A stretch of DNA of 14,719 nucleotides from Chersky-806 sp036502405 (lineage in GTDB: Bacteria > Actinomycetota > Acidimicrobiia > IMCC26256 > JAENVU01). The translations under genes were made by a program, and so were the position numbers. The notes beneath the pieces were generated by a model, which worked only from the letters and a program-made list of their open reading frames with translations, was not told the origin of the DNA and searched no databases. Shown here one piece after another: positions 1 to 6,617 of the stretch (its first letter is position 1; each line of letters starts with the position of its first letter). The stretch lies in NCBI GenBank assembly GCA_036502405.1, contig DASXYP010000121.1, positions 1 through 14,719 of the forward strand, in the 5' to 3' direction.

Positions 1-1124
1 GCGACGGGCAGCCCGTGGCCGTGCCGGTCGAGCCCCGCGATGCGCCCCGGTTGCCACGAGAGCGTCGCAAGCACCTGGTGCAGGGTCATGATCCCGGGGT
101 CGACGAGCTGGGTGATCGCCACCCCGAGCGCGGTCTCCACCCCGAGCATGCCCGGTGGCGCCTCCTCGAACGGGAGCTCCTTGGTCTCCGGCGCGTGCGG
201 CGCATGATCGGTCGCGATCGCGTCGATGGTCCCGTCGGCGATCGCCGCGGTGAGCGCGGCGACGTCCGCGTCGGAGCGCAGCGGCGGGTTCATCTTGAAG
301 ACCGGGTCGAACGACGCGCAGGCCGCGTCGGTCAGCGACAGGTGCTGCGGTGAGACCTCGCAGGTCACGCGCACGCCCTCGGCCTTCGCCGCCCGCACCA
401 GGTCGGCCGACGCCCCGGTCGACATGTGCAGCACGTGGTACCGGCCGCCGGTGAGCCGCGCCAGCTCGAGGTCGCGGGCCACGATCGTCGACTCCGCGGC
501 CGCGGGGCGCCCGGGGATGCCGAGGCGGGCCGACCACTCCCCCTCGTGCATGTGGCCGCCGCTGACGAGCGCCGGATCCTCCGCGTGCTGCGCGATCACC
601 GCGCCGGGGAGCGCGGTCGCGTACTCGAACGCGCGCCGCATCACGTTGGCGTCCGCGACGCAGTCGCCGTCGTCGGTGAACACGCGCACCCCGAGGTCGT
701 GCAGCTCTCCCATCGGCGCGAGCTCGTGACCGGCGCGGCCTTGCGTGATGCAGCCGGCAACCGTGACGAGGCACGCGGCCCGCCGGCCCTTCTCGAGCAC
801 GGCCGCGACCACCTTGGCGTCGTCGAGCGGCGGCGTGGTGTTCGGCATCGCGACCACCGCGGTGAACCCGCCGAGTGCCGCGGCCCGGGCGCCGGTCTCG
901 ATCGTCTCGGCCTCCTCGCGACCGGGCTCCCGGAAGTGGACCTGGATGTCGACCAGCCCGGGTGCGACGACGCACCCTTCCGCGTCGAGCTGCCGCGCGC
1001 CCGCGGGCACATCGACGCGCGGGCCGACCTCGACGATCAGGCCGTCGCGCACGAGGACGTCGGCGACGCGCTCGCCGGTCTCGTCCAGCACGCGACCGCC
1101 ACGGACGACGAGCTCGTCAGACAA
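1..1124 (-). CDS. pyrC: Dihydroorotase PyrC, 3' end cut by window edge
   Basis: Catalyses the reversible cyclisation of N-carbamoyl-L-aspartate to dihydroorotate, the third step of UMP synthesis, in the cytoplasm. About 374 N-terminal residues are visible; the frame runs off base 1. I read an amidohydrolase of the type I DHOase class: HFREPG at 63-68, MPNT at 93-96, TDDG at 150-153, QHAED with His180, LHMST with His233, KMNPPLR at 277-283 and TDHAPH with Asp306. Residue numbers match the usual metal-ligand positions of bacterial class I enzymes. The first His of the HxH metal motif is Gln61 (codon 944-942, CAG), while His63 is kept; a normal enzyme has His-x-His here. The start is TTG at 1124, chosen because the protein then begins with the family-like SDELVVRGGRV and overlaps the pyrB stop by 8 nt, which implies translational coupling. 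A later GTG (residue 12) would cut off a conserved strand. Identity is confident; full activity is not certain because of Gln61. Confidence 0.95.
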   Translation of the reverse strand, partial: MSDELVVRGGRVLDETGERVADVLVRDGLIVEVGPRVDVPAGARQLDAEGCVVAPGLVDIQVHFREPGREEAETIETGARAAALGGFTAVVAMPNTTPPLDDAKVVAAVLEKGRRAACLVTVAGCITQGRAGHELAPMGELHDLGVRVFTDDGDCVADANVMRRAFEYATALPGAVIAQHAEDPALVSGGHMHEGEWSARLGIPGRPAAAESTIVARDLELARLTGGRYHVLHMSTGASADLVRAAKAEGVRVTCEVSPQHLSLTDAACASFDPVFKMNPPLRSDADVAALTAAIADGTIDAIATDHAPHAPETKELPFEEAPPGMLGVETALGVAITQLVDPGIMTLHQVLATLSWQPGRIAGLDRHGHGLPV

Positions 1125-2040
1125 CCCGGCCTCCCGACCCGATGAGCGACCAGAGCACCGCCATGCGGACGGCGACCCCGTTGGTGACCTGCTCGCGCAC
1201 GAGCGACTGCGGCCCGTCGACGACCTCGGTCGCGATCTCCGGACCCCGGATCATCGGGCCGGCGTGCATCACGAACGTGTCCGGCTTCATCCGGGCCGCG
1301 CGCTCGGCGGTGAGGCCGTAGCGCGCGTAGTACTCCCGCATCGTCGGGACCAGCGCCTGGCCGAGCCGCTCGGCCTGCACCCGCAGCACGTAGGCGACGT
1401 CGATCTCGCCCAGCACGTCGTCGAGGTCGTGGGAGACCTGCACCGGCCACCCGTCGAGCCGCTCGGGCAGCAGGGTCGGCGGCGCGACGAACGTGACGTC
1501 CGCGCCGAGCGTCGCAAGGCAGCGCATCGTGCTGCGGGCGACGCGCGAGTTGCGGATGTCGCCGACGATCGCGACCCGGCACCCGTCGAGGGACGGCCCG
1601 CGGTGGCGGCGCAGGGTGAACGCGTCGAGCAGAGCCTGGGTCGGGTGCTCGTGGCGGCCGTCGCCCCCGTTGACCACCGAGGCGTCGATCCAGCCCGCGA
1701 TGCGATGCGGCGCGCCGGCGGCGTGGTGGCGCACGACCATCGCGTCGATGCCCATCGCCTCGATCGTCCTCACCGTGTCGAGAAGGCTCTCGCCCTTCTT
1801 CACCGACGACGAGCCGACCGTGAACGACATGGTGTCGGCCGAGAGCCGCTTGGCTGCGGTCTCGAACGAGAGGCGCGTGCGGGTGGAGTCCTCGTAGAAG
1901 AGCGAGACGACCGTCTTGCCCCGCAGTGCCGGGATCTTCGGGATCTCGCGGGAGAGGACGTCGAGGAAGCTGTCGGACTGGTCGAGCAGCTCCTCGATGC
2001 CGGGCCGGTCCAGGTCGTACATCGAGAGCAGGTGCTTCAC
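1117..2040 (-). CDS. pyrB: Aspartate carbamoyltransferase catalytic subunit
   Basis: Condenses carbamoyl phosphate with L-aspartate to carbamoyl aspartate, the committed step of pyrimidine synthesis. It has 307 residues, the usual length for a catalytic chain. Visible motifs are the carbamoyl-phosphate loop STRTR (52-56), SSVKKGES with the mobile-loop Lys81/82, HPTQALLDA (132-140) and the C-terminal loop MHAGPMIRG (258-266). In most relatives that last loop reads MHPGPMNRG, so one Pro is Ala and one Asn is Ile; the Pro that contacts substrate in the PLP/PGP position is kept. The GTG start at 2040 overlaps the pyrR TGA as GTGA, so translation is probably coupled to pyrR. pyrC follows with another overlap. 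No regulatory chain (PyrI) is visible. Confidence 0.97.
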   Translation of the reverse strand: MKHLLSMYDLDRPGIEELLDQSDSFLDVLSREIPKIPALRGKTVVSLFYEDSTRTRLSFETAAKRLSADTMSFTVGSSSVKKGESLLDTVRTIEAMGIDAMVVRHHAAGAPHRIAGWIDASVVNGGDGRHEHPTQALLDAFTLRRHRGPSLDGCRVAIVGDIRNSRVARSTMRCLATLGADVTFVAPPTLLPERLDGWPVQVSHDLDDVLGEIDVAYVLRVQAERLGQALVPTMREYYARYGLTAERAARMKPDTFVMHAGPMIRGPEIATEVVDGPQSLVREQVTNGVAVRMAVLWSLIGSGGRVV

Positions 2041-2675
2041 CGGCTCACCCCCGTCATGTCCGCGGTCTCGGGCGCCCAGAGCTCGATCGCATCCTCACCG
2101 ACGTCGTCGGTCTCGGTCAGGCGGACCCGGACGTCCTCGCCGACGCCGGTCGGCAGGTTCTTCCCTACGAAGTCGGCCCGGATCGGCAGCTCGCGGTGGC
2201 CGCGGTCCACGAGCACCGCCAGCTGGATCGCGCGGGGGCGCCCGAGCTCGGTCACCGCGTCGAGCGCGGCGCGGATGGTGCGCCCGGTGAAGAGCACGTC
2301 GTCGACGAGGACCACCACGCGACCGGTGATGTCGACCGGCACCTCGGTCGGGCCGAGCGGCTGCACCGGGCGCAGACCGATGTCATCGCGGTAGAAGGCG
2401 ACGTCGAGGGTCCCGACGGGGACGTCGGCGTGCTCGAACGACTCGATGGCCGCGGCCAGCCGGCGGGCGATCGCAGGGCCGCGGGTGTGGAGCCCGACGA
2501 GGACCAGGCCGTCGGCGCCGTGGTTGCGCTCGACGATCTCGTGGGCGATCCGCGTGTGCGCCCGGTGGAGGTCCGACGCGTCGAACACCTGGGTCCGGAA
2601 CACGAAACGACCCCCTGGCGAGGGGGTCGACGGGTCGGATTCGGGTGTGGCGCGGCGCGCCGGGCTCTCGGCCAT
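2037..2675 (-). CDS. pyrR: PyrR, pyr operon RNA-binding regulator / uracil phosphoribosyltransferase
   Basis: PyrR binds a hairpin in pyr leader RNA when UMP/UTP is plentiful and lowers expression of the operon; many members also convert uracil and PRPP to UMP. The 212-residue reading has TRIAHEIVERN (41-51), the PRPP-binding stretch VVLVDDVLFTGRT (121-133), and QLAVLVDRGHRELPIRADFVG. The first 24 residues (MAESPARR..., Pro/Ser-rich) have no counterpart in Bacillus PyrR. Two starts are credible. ATG 2675 has an excellent Shine-Dalgarno GGAGGAG at 2687-2681. GTG 2603 would give 188 residues that align end to end with the family and has an AGGGGGU Shine-Dalgarno inside the hairpin at 2629-2608. 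I list the longer form because of its ribosome site. It heads the pyrR-pyrB-pyrC operon, joined to pyrB by a GTGA overlap, and is preceded by a PyrR-binding loop. Confidence 0.96.
   Translation of the reverse strand: MAESPARRATPESDPSTPSPGGRFVFRTQVFDASDLHRAHTRIAHEIVERNHGADGLVLVGLHTRGPAIARRLAAAIESFEHADVPVGTLDVAFYRDDIGLRPVQPLGPTEVPVDITGRVVVLVDDVLFTGRTIRAALDAVTELGRPRAIQLAVLVDRGHRELPIRADFVGKNLPTGVGEDVRVRLTETDDVGEDAIELWAPETADMTGVSR
2608..2629 (-). terminator. Terminator-like 9-bp hairpin inside the pyrR 5' end
   Basis: On the minus strand CGACCCCCU and AGGGGGUCG form a perfect 9-bp stem closed by the tetraloop CGCC, followed directly by UUUCGUGUUCC. The shape is that of an intrinsic terminator with a short, imperfect U-tract. 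It falls in codons 16-23 of the long pyrR reading, or just before the alternative GTG start at 2603, whose AGGGGGU ribosome site lies in the right arm. The part CCCUCGC (2624-2618) can instead pair with GUGAGGG (2700-2694) in the upstream PyrR-binding loop, which would be an antiterminator. The hairpin is seen directly; its role as an attenuator is inference, because the U-tract is weak. Confidence 0.5.
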
Positions 2676-2680
2676 GCGTA

Positions 2681-2687
2681 CTCCTCC
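2681..2687 (-). promoter_or_regulatory. Strong ribosome binding site for pyrR
   Basis: GGAGGAG lies 5 nt before ATG 2675, the best Shine-Dalgarno in the window. It starts 2 nt after the end of the PyrR-binding hairpin (2709-2690), so protein bound there would block ribosome entry. It is the main reason for preferring the 212-residue pyrR reading. Confidence 0.75.
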
Positions 2688-2689
2688 GT

Positions 2690-2709
2690 GGGGCCCTCAC
2701 AGGAGCCCC
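2690..2709 (-). promoter_or_regulatory. PyrR-binding loop in the pyr operon leader RNA
   Basis: The minus-strand RNA folds into a 7-bp stem, GGGGCUC with GGGCCCC (one U-G pair), closed by the hexaloop CUGUGA. The core UCCUGUGAGG matches the conserved part UCCNGNGAGG of the PyrR-binding consensus known from Bacillus anti-antiterminators and seen before actinobacterial pyrR genes. It sits between the putative promoter (2731-2726) and the pyrR Shine-Dalgarno. Expected effect: with UMP-loaded PyrR bound, the downstream ribosome site is hidden (translational repression, as described for mycobacteria), or the antiterminator is broken (attenuation). Confidence 0.85.
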
Positions 2710-2725
2710 TTGACGGCGTCGTCCG

Positions 2726-2731
2726 AGGGTA
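2726..2731 (-). promoter_or_regulatory. Putative -10 element of the pyr operon promoter
   Basis: TACCCT, preceded by TGC, forms an extended -10 (TGn-TAnnnT). Transcription would begin near 2719, giving a leader of about 43 nt that contains the complete PyrR-binding loop. No convincing -35 hexamer is visible 17-18 nt upstream (the sequence there reads GCAAAA/GGCAAA). The element lies 35 nt beyond the stop of the upstream PPOX gene. Confidence 0.5.
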
Positions 2732-2766
2732 GCAGGCGCCAACCCGCGTTTTGCCGATCTTCCCGC

Positions 2767-3261
2767 TCAGAACGCGAAGCGCGTCGCGGTCGTCGGGAAG
2801 TCGGCCTCGGTCCAGGCGAGCGCGGTGTCGGGGCGCAGGACGTACACCCCCGCGGCCTCGCCCATCGCGCTCGGGCGCACGTCGTACTTCACCTCGTACC
2901 GGTCGTCGAAGGTCGCGAGCGTTGCGGCGTCCGTGACCCGTTCGGCCCGGCCGGTGAGGATGCAGACCTCGTCGCCGCTCTCGAGGTGGACGACGATGTC
3001 CGGGCGCTCGGCCAGGTTCCGGCCCTTGATCGACGTCGGGTCGGTCGAGAACCAGACCGCGCCGTCGGACCACAGTCCCCACACCGGCATCGCGTGCGGC
3101 CGGCCGTCGGCGCGCGTGGTCGACACCCAGTAGTTGTGCGCCGCGGTCAGCCAGTCGACGACCTGCGACCAGGGCAATGCGGAGCCATCGGCCGGCGCGT
3201 CGCCCAGCCCGTAGCCGTCGACGATCTGCACCGGGCCCGGCACCGGTTCGGTCGGGGTCAT
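2767..3261 (-). CDS. PPOX-family (split-barrel FMN/F420-binding) protein
   Basis: A 164-residue cytoplasmic protein of the pyridoxamine 5'-phosphate oxidase-like fold, a family of FMN- or F420-dependent oxidoreductases and binders. The diagnostic core is NYWVSTTRADGRPHAMPVWG (43-62), then GAVWFST, KGRNL (79-83, typical phosphate-contact region) and VVHLESGDE. The tail ALAWTEADF...TRFAF is typical of an actinobacterial subgroup. The substrate cannot be told from sequence, and this is not necessarily a true PdxH. ATG 3261 is preceded by AGGGAG, which overlaps the DUF2017 stop 10 nt upstream, so the two are probably co-translated. It is the last gene before the pyr promoter region. Confidence 0.88.
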   Translation of the reverse strand: MTPTEPVPGPVQIVDGYGLGDAPADGSALPWSQVVDWLTAAHNYWVSTTRADGRPHAMPVWGLWSDGAVWFSTDPTSIKGRNLAERPDIVVHLESGDEVCILTGRAERVTDAATLATFDDRYEVKYDVRPSAMGEAAGVYVLRPDTALAWTEADFPTTATRFAF

Positions 3262-3271
3262 GCGGTCTCCC

Positions 3272-3802
3272 TCATCTCTCGTCGTCCGGGATGTCGATGT
3301 CGGCCAGGAGCTGCTGGACGAGCGAGCCCTGGAGCCAGGTCAGCCACTGGTAGACCTCGAAGCCCGGTCGGCGGGGGTCGTCCCGGGCGAGCCGCGGCTC
3401 GTCCTCGCTGACCTCGAGCACCACTCCGAGGGCGAGGCGGACGTCGTTCACGGCCGCGACCCACTGCTCCACCGCCTCGGGCGTGAGCGTCACCGTCAGC
3501 GTGTCCTTGCGGCCGGCGACACCGAGGTCGAGCGACTCCACCAGTGCCTCGACTGCGGCGCTCTTGTCACGCACCAGGTCCTCGTGCACTGCGCCCTGCC
3601 ACTCGCTCTCGGCGGTGTCCTCGGTGGGGTCGAGGTACGCGCGGGGGAAGAGGCGGTCGCGGGTCTTGTCCCCACCGCGCTCGGGGACCCCGCCCTCGAG
3701 CAGCGATTCGAGCTGGCCCGCGAGATCGCGCAGCATCTCGACCTCGGCCGGGTGCAGCACGAGGACGATCCCGGCTTCCGTACGGCGGATGCTGTCGACC
3801 AC
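3272..3802 (-). CDS. DUF2017 family protein
   Basis: A 176-residue protein of unknown function that I recognise as DUF2017, an actinobacterial family whose gene normally sits immediately after clpS (as in mycobacteria). Visible: RRTEAGIVLVLHPAEVEMLRDL near the N-terminus, a central acidic LFPRAYLDPTEDTAESEWQ region, and a helical C-terminal half ending in EVYQWLTWLQGSLVQQLLADIDI. It has no signal peptide or membrane segment. GTG 3802 is chosen as the first start before the conserved RRTEAG stretch; no clear ribosome site precedes it. Here it follows a lipoprotein gene by 34 nt rather than clpS, and precedes the PPOX gene by 10 nt. A role in ClpS/ClpAP-linked proteolysis is a guess from context only. 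Confidence 0.82.
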   Translation of the reverse strand: MVDSIRRTEAGIVLVLHPAEVEMLRDLAGQLESLLEGGVPERGGDKTRDRLFPRAYLDPTEDTAESEWQGAVHEDLVRDKSAAVEALVESLDLGVAGRKDTLTVTLTPEAVEQWVAAVNDVRLALGVVLEVSEDEPRLARDDPRRPGFEVYQWLTWLQGSLVQQLLADIDIPDDER

Positions 3803-3836
3803 CGATCGATGATGGCACGCAGGTGGGACGGCTTGG

Positions 3837-5237
3837 TCAGCCGGGCGGCGCCACGGTCGGGGGCTCCGTCTCGGGTGGCGTCGGCACCTCAGGTGAAGGC
3901 ACTTCGGGTGGAGGCACGCCCGACGGCAGCCCGGACACATCTCCGAGTGACGGCGGCTGCGGACGGATCGGGCTCCGGTCCTCGCACGAGTAGCCGATCG
4001 AAGGCTGGGAGTTCGGTCTCGGCAAGGTGCAGACGATGTCGTGGCCGGGGATGTCGGGAGCGATCGTCCGTACGACCTGGTGGGCGTCGAGCGCGACCGT
4101 GAAGAGGCCGCCGGTCGGCACAACGTGCAGGACGTGCCCGTCGTCGAGGTGCATCGTCAGGCCGCGCGTCGACGGGTCCACAGTGCCGAACAGCAGCACC
4201 ATGTCGTGGGCGAGGAGGACTCCCGACGGGGACAGCAGAGGCCATCGGCTCGGGATCTGTCCGGTCGGGTCGACCGGGTCGTCCGGAGCGGGCGTCTCGC
4301 ACGCGTCGACGGAACGACCGCGACGCTGCGGAAGCAGTCCGTCGAGCAGACCGGGCGGCTTGGCCTCATGGGCGAAGCACGTCCCGCCGTCCGCCTCCGG
4401 CGCGCGATACAGCTTCCAGTCCACGGCGTCGCCCGCGCGCCCCTGTGCCGCGAGGTCCCAGTCCCCGCTGACCTGCCAGATGTTCTCGACCCGGACCTGG
4501 TCCGCCGGGGGCGCGGCGATCGTGACCGGTGCGCCGAAGTCGAAGTACTCGATCTCCAGATGGTTCTGCGGGTCCGACCCGCGCACCAGGCGGCGCATTC
4601 GTTGCTGCGCGTCCACCCAGATGTCGTAGGTCACCGGCGCCGGAGCCGAGAACGATCCCATCGCGACGAGCTGAGCCGGGATCGGGTATGCGGGGATCGA
4701 GTACCGGTAGTGCGTCGTCTCGACGCCCCGCACGGCCTCGGTCCCCACCTGCTCCCCCGGACCCCCGAAGTGCTCGAGCTGCGAGAACAGCTTCGAGACG
4801 TCGCCTGCGCTCTCGGGTGAGACGTCGAGCGGCGTCGGGAACGCCTCGATCCGGGTCCAGGGCTTCGCGGCCGTCGCCGGGTCCTCGGGATCCGACACGC
4901 CGACCCCGCCCTCGTAGTACTCGTAGCCGCCGAGACGTACCCCGTGCGTCGTGGATGGCGCGCCGGACGTGTCGTGACCCGTTCCGTTCCAGGTCGACGC
5001 GCCGCGGGTGAAGTCGATCTCCCCGGTGAAGTTGGTGTCCTCGACCGGGAGATTGCCCGGACCGTTCGAGCGCATCGAGCCGATGTACCGGGCCGTGCCC
5101 GCGTCGACCGTGCCGCCGGCGACGGTCGAGATCCGGAAGCCTGACGCCGACCCGGTCGATCCACTCCCACACGCGGTGGCACAGAGCGCGACCACGGCGG
5201 TCACCGCGACCAGCCGTGCCCTGCGTTGCCGATGCAC
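3837..5237 (-). CDS. Secreted lipoprotein, possibly LppX/LprAFG-like
   Basis: A 466-residue exported protein of unknown function. The N-terminus is HRQRRAR followed by a hydrophobic stretch and the lipobox-like ATAC with Cys23, followed by GSGSTGS; this is a type II signal peptide, so the mature protein should be tethered outside the membrane. Residues about 45-270 hold strands ending in YDIWVDAQQRMRRL and HLEIEYFDFGAPV, resembling the LolA-like fold of LppX/LprAFG lipoproteins; that is a weak, by-eye resemblance. A second domain (about 280-430) has four Cys, possibly in disulfides. The tail is Pro/Glu/Thr-rich (about 440-466). GTG 5237 is chosen because AGGAG lies 5 nt upstream; the longer TTG frame at 5273 would spoil the signal peptide. 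It lies between the HNH gene and DUF2017. Confidence 0.8.
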   Translation of the reverse strand: MHRQRRARLVAVTAVVALCATACGSGSTGSASGFRISTVAGGTVDAGTARYIGSMRSNGPGNLPVEDTNFTGEIDFTRGASTWNGTGHDTSGAPSTTHGVRLGGYEYYEGGVGVSDPEDPATAAKPWTRIEAFPTPLDVSPESAGDVSKLFSQLEHFGGPGEQVGTEAVRGVETTHYRYSIPAYPIPAQLVAMGSFSAPAPVTYDIWVDAQQRMRRLVRGSDPQNHLEIEYFDFGAPVTIAAPPADQVRVENIWQVSGDWDLAAQGRAGDAVDWKLYRAPEADGGTCFAHEAKPPGLLDGLLPQRRGRSVDACETPAPDDPVDPTGQIPSRWPLLSPSGVLLAHDMVLLFGTVDPSTRGLTMHLDDGHVLHVVPTGGLFTVALDAHQVVRTIAPDIPGHDIVCTLPRPNSQPSIGYSCEDRSPIRPQPPSLGDVSGLPSGVPPPEVPSPEVPTPPETEPPTVAPPG

Positions 5238-5274
5238 CTGCGCTCCTGCCCCTCGTCCGTCCCCGACCGCCAAA

Positions 5275-5300
5275 GTCCAGCATCCGGTCCGGATCTGGAC
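5275..5300 (-). terminator. Probable intrinsic terminator after the HNH gene
   Basis: The minus-strand RNA pairs GUCCAG-AUCC with GGAU-CUGGAC (10 bp, one bulged G) around the loop GGACC, followed by UUUGG. It begins 16 nt after the HNH stop codon and ends before the lipoprotein ribosome site. The U-tract is only three long, so termination may be partial; an operator with dyad symmetry is the alternative. Confidence 0.5.
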
Positions 5301-5315
5301 AAGCCACGCGGTCCG

Positions 5316-6617
5316 TCAGTTGCGGTCTGGCGGGTCGAGGTACCAGAGCGCGGTGACCGCGTGGTCGAGATCGAGACGCTCGCCGGCGCGCCAGGCAGGG
5401 ACGATCGTGTCCGCCTTGATCCGGACCGCAGTCGCGGCATGCGTTCTCCGAATCGCGTTCGAGTCCGTTCGCGCGGGTAGCGCCGGGACCTCGGGCATCG
5501 GTCGACCCCGAGGGTCGACGAACGTCACGCAGCCGTTGGCGTCGCCCCGCGCGTGCCAGCCGCCCTCGTGGAGCACCTTGTGGTGGTAGAGGCAGACGAG
5601 GAGCAGGTTCGCAGGCTCGGTACGGCCACCTCGGGACCAGGGTTGGCGGTGGTGGATCTGCAGCCGCCCGCAATGCGTGCATCCGGGGAACCGGCAGACG
5701 CCGCGATCCCGATCGACGATCGCCCGCCGCAGGGCCGGCGGGATCGAGCGGGTCCGGCGACCGACGTCGATGGTCGAGCCCTCGCGTTCGATTGCGAGCC
5801 GCACCCCGGCGTCGCACGAGAGCCGCTCGAGCGCGAGCGCGGTCAGGCTCGGTCCGCCCTCGATCTCACATCGACCGGGTTGCTGCTCCGCGAGCGTCTC
5901 GACGTCGGCGTGCACGACGAGCTCGGTTGCCGGGGCCGCGCGTGCGTCCGGCTCGAGGTACACGCGTGCCACGTGCTCCAGGGCGTCGAATCGGCGCGCC
6001 GCACCGGGAGCGTCGGGATCGTCCACGGGATCGGCAAGGACCGTGCTCGCGGCGTCGATCGCCCGCAGGATCGCCTGCGTGGCGTCGGCTGCGCCGCGCA
6101 CGGTGATCGTGACCATGCCGTCCTCTGCGGTCTCGTACCAGACCCCGCGGCGCCGCAGCTGGGCGCGGGCCCGGTCGGGATCGACGTTGCGCTGCACCGT
6201 GCAGTAGCCGGCGACGATACGGTCGATGTGCGCGGCCGTGCCGTGCCGAGCGACCTCGACGAGATCCGATTCGGTCCTCGACGTCGCCACTCGCGTCATC
6301 GCGCGCACCTTCGAATACGAGAGCCGGCCCGCGCCGAACGCCGCGGTCATCACCGGGAGCTCCTCCAGGGCGCGACCGACGCGGACGTAGTCCTGCGCAG
6401 TCCGGCGGCTGATGCCGCACTTCCAGCTGAGCCAGTGCGCGGCGCTGAGGCACTCCCAGCTGCGCCAGCCACCGCGACGGTCGAACTCCGCGACCAGGAG
6501 CAGGAAGCGACAGGTTGCTGCAGCGATGTGGCCGGCGAGCGTGCAGATCTCTGCTTCCAGCCATTCCGTCGGTCGCTCGTCGGTCGAGTCGATCGGGTCG
6601 ATCTCGGTGATCGCCAT
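5316..6617 (-). CDS. DUF222 domain HNH endonuclease (13E12-repeat type)
   Basis: A 433-residue protein with an N-terminal DUF222 helical region (about 20-280, including SAAHWLSWKCGISRRTAQDYVRVG-type sequence) and a C-terminal HNH nuclease (about 308-352). The nuclease shows CRFPGC, the catalytic His-His at 322-323, Asn in EPANL, then CLYHHKVLH. All expected HNH residues are present, so it looks intact. The family is multicopy in actinobacteria (13E12 repeats of Mycobacterium tuberculosis) and its biological role is unsettled. ATG 6617 has GAGGAGG 4 nt upstream; the frame stays open upstream to 6941 but that part has no protein-like sequence. A long non-coding gap before it and a hairpin after it suggest its own transcription unit inserted between clpS and the lipoprotein-DUF2017 genes. 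Confidence 0.92.
   Translation of the reverse strand: MAITEIDPIDSTDERPTEWLEAEICTLAGHIAAATCRFLLLVAEFDRRGGWRSWECLSAAHWLSWKCGISRRTAQDYVRVGRALEELPVMTAAFGAGRLSYSKVRAMTRVATSRTESDLVEVARHGTAAHIDRIVAGYCTVQRNVDPDRARAQLRRRGVWYETAEDGMVTITVRGAADATQAILRAIDAASTVLADPVDDPDAPGAARRFDALEHVARVYLEPDARAAPATELVVHADVETLAEQQPGRCEIEGGPSLTALALERLSCDAGVRLAIEREGSTIDVGRRTRSIPPALRRAIVDRDRGVCRFPGCTHCGRLQIHHRQPWSRGGRTEPANLLLVCLYHHKVLHEGGWHARGDANGCVTFVDPRGRPMPEVPALPARTDSNAIRRTHAATAVRIKADTIVPAWRAGERLDLDHAVTALWYLDPPDRN

Noticed and set aside
745..2394. Long plus-strand open frame of 549 codons opposite pyrC-pyrB-pyrR
   Set aside because: Arg/Asp/His-rich translation without domains; it is the antisense shadow of clear pyr genes in GC-rich DNA.
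5238..5273. TTG start for the lipoprotein at 5273
   Set aside because: It adds 12 residues before the signal peptide; GTG 5237 has AGGAG at ideal spacing.
5275..5315. Promoter for the lipoprotein (TTGTCC, 17 nt, TGGACT)
   Set aside because: The spacing is right but TGGACT lacks the TAnnnT pattern, and both hexamers fall in or beside the hairpin, which is better read as a terminator.
5316..6617. HNH protein as a homing endonuclease in an intron or intein
   Set aside because: It is a free-standing gene with the DUF222-HNH layout, no split host gene, and no splice motifs.
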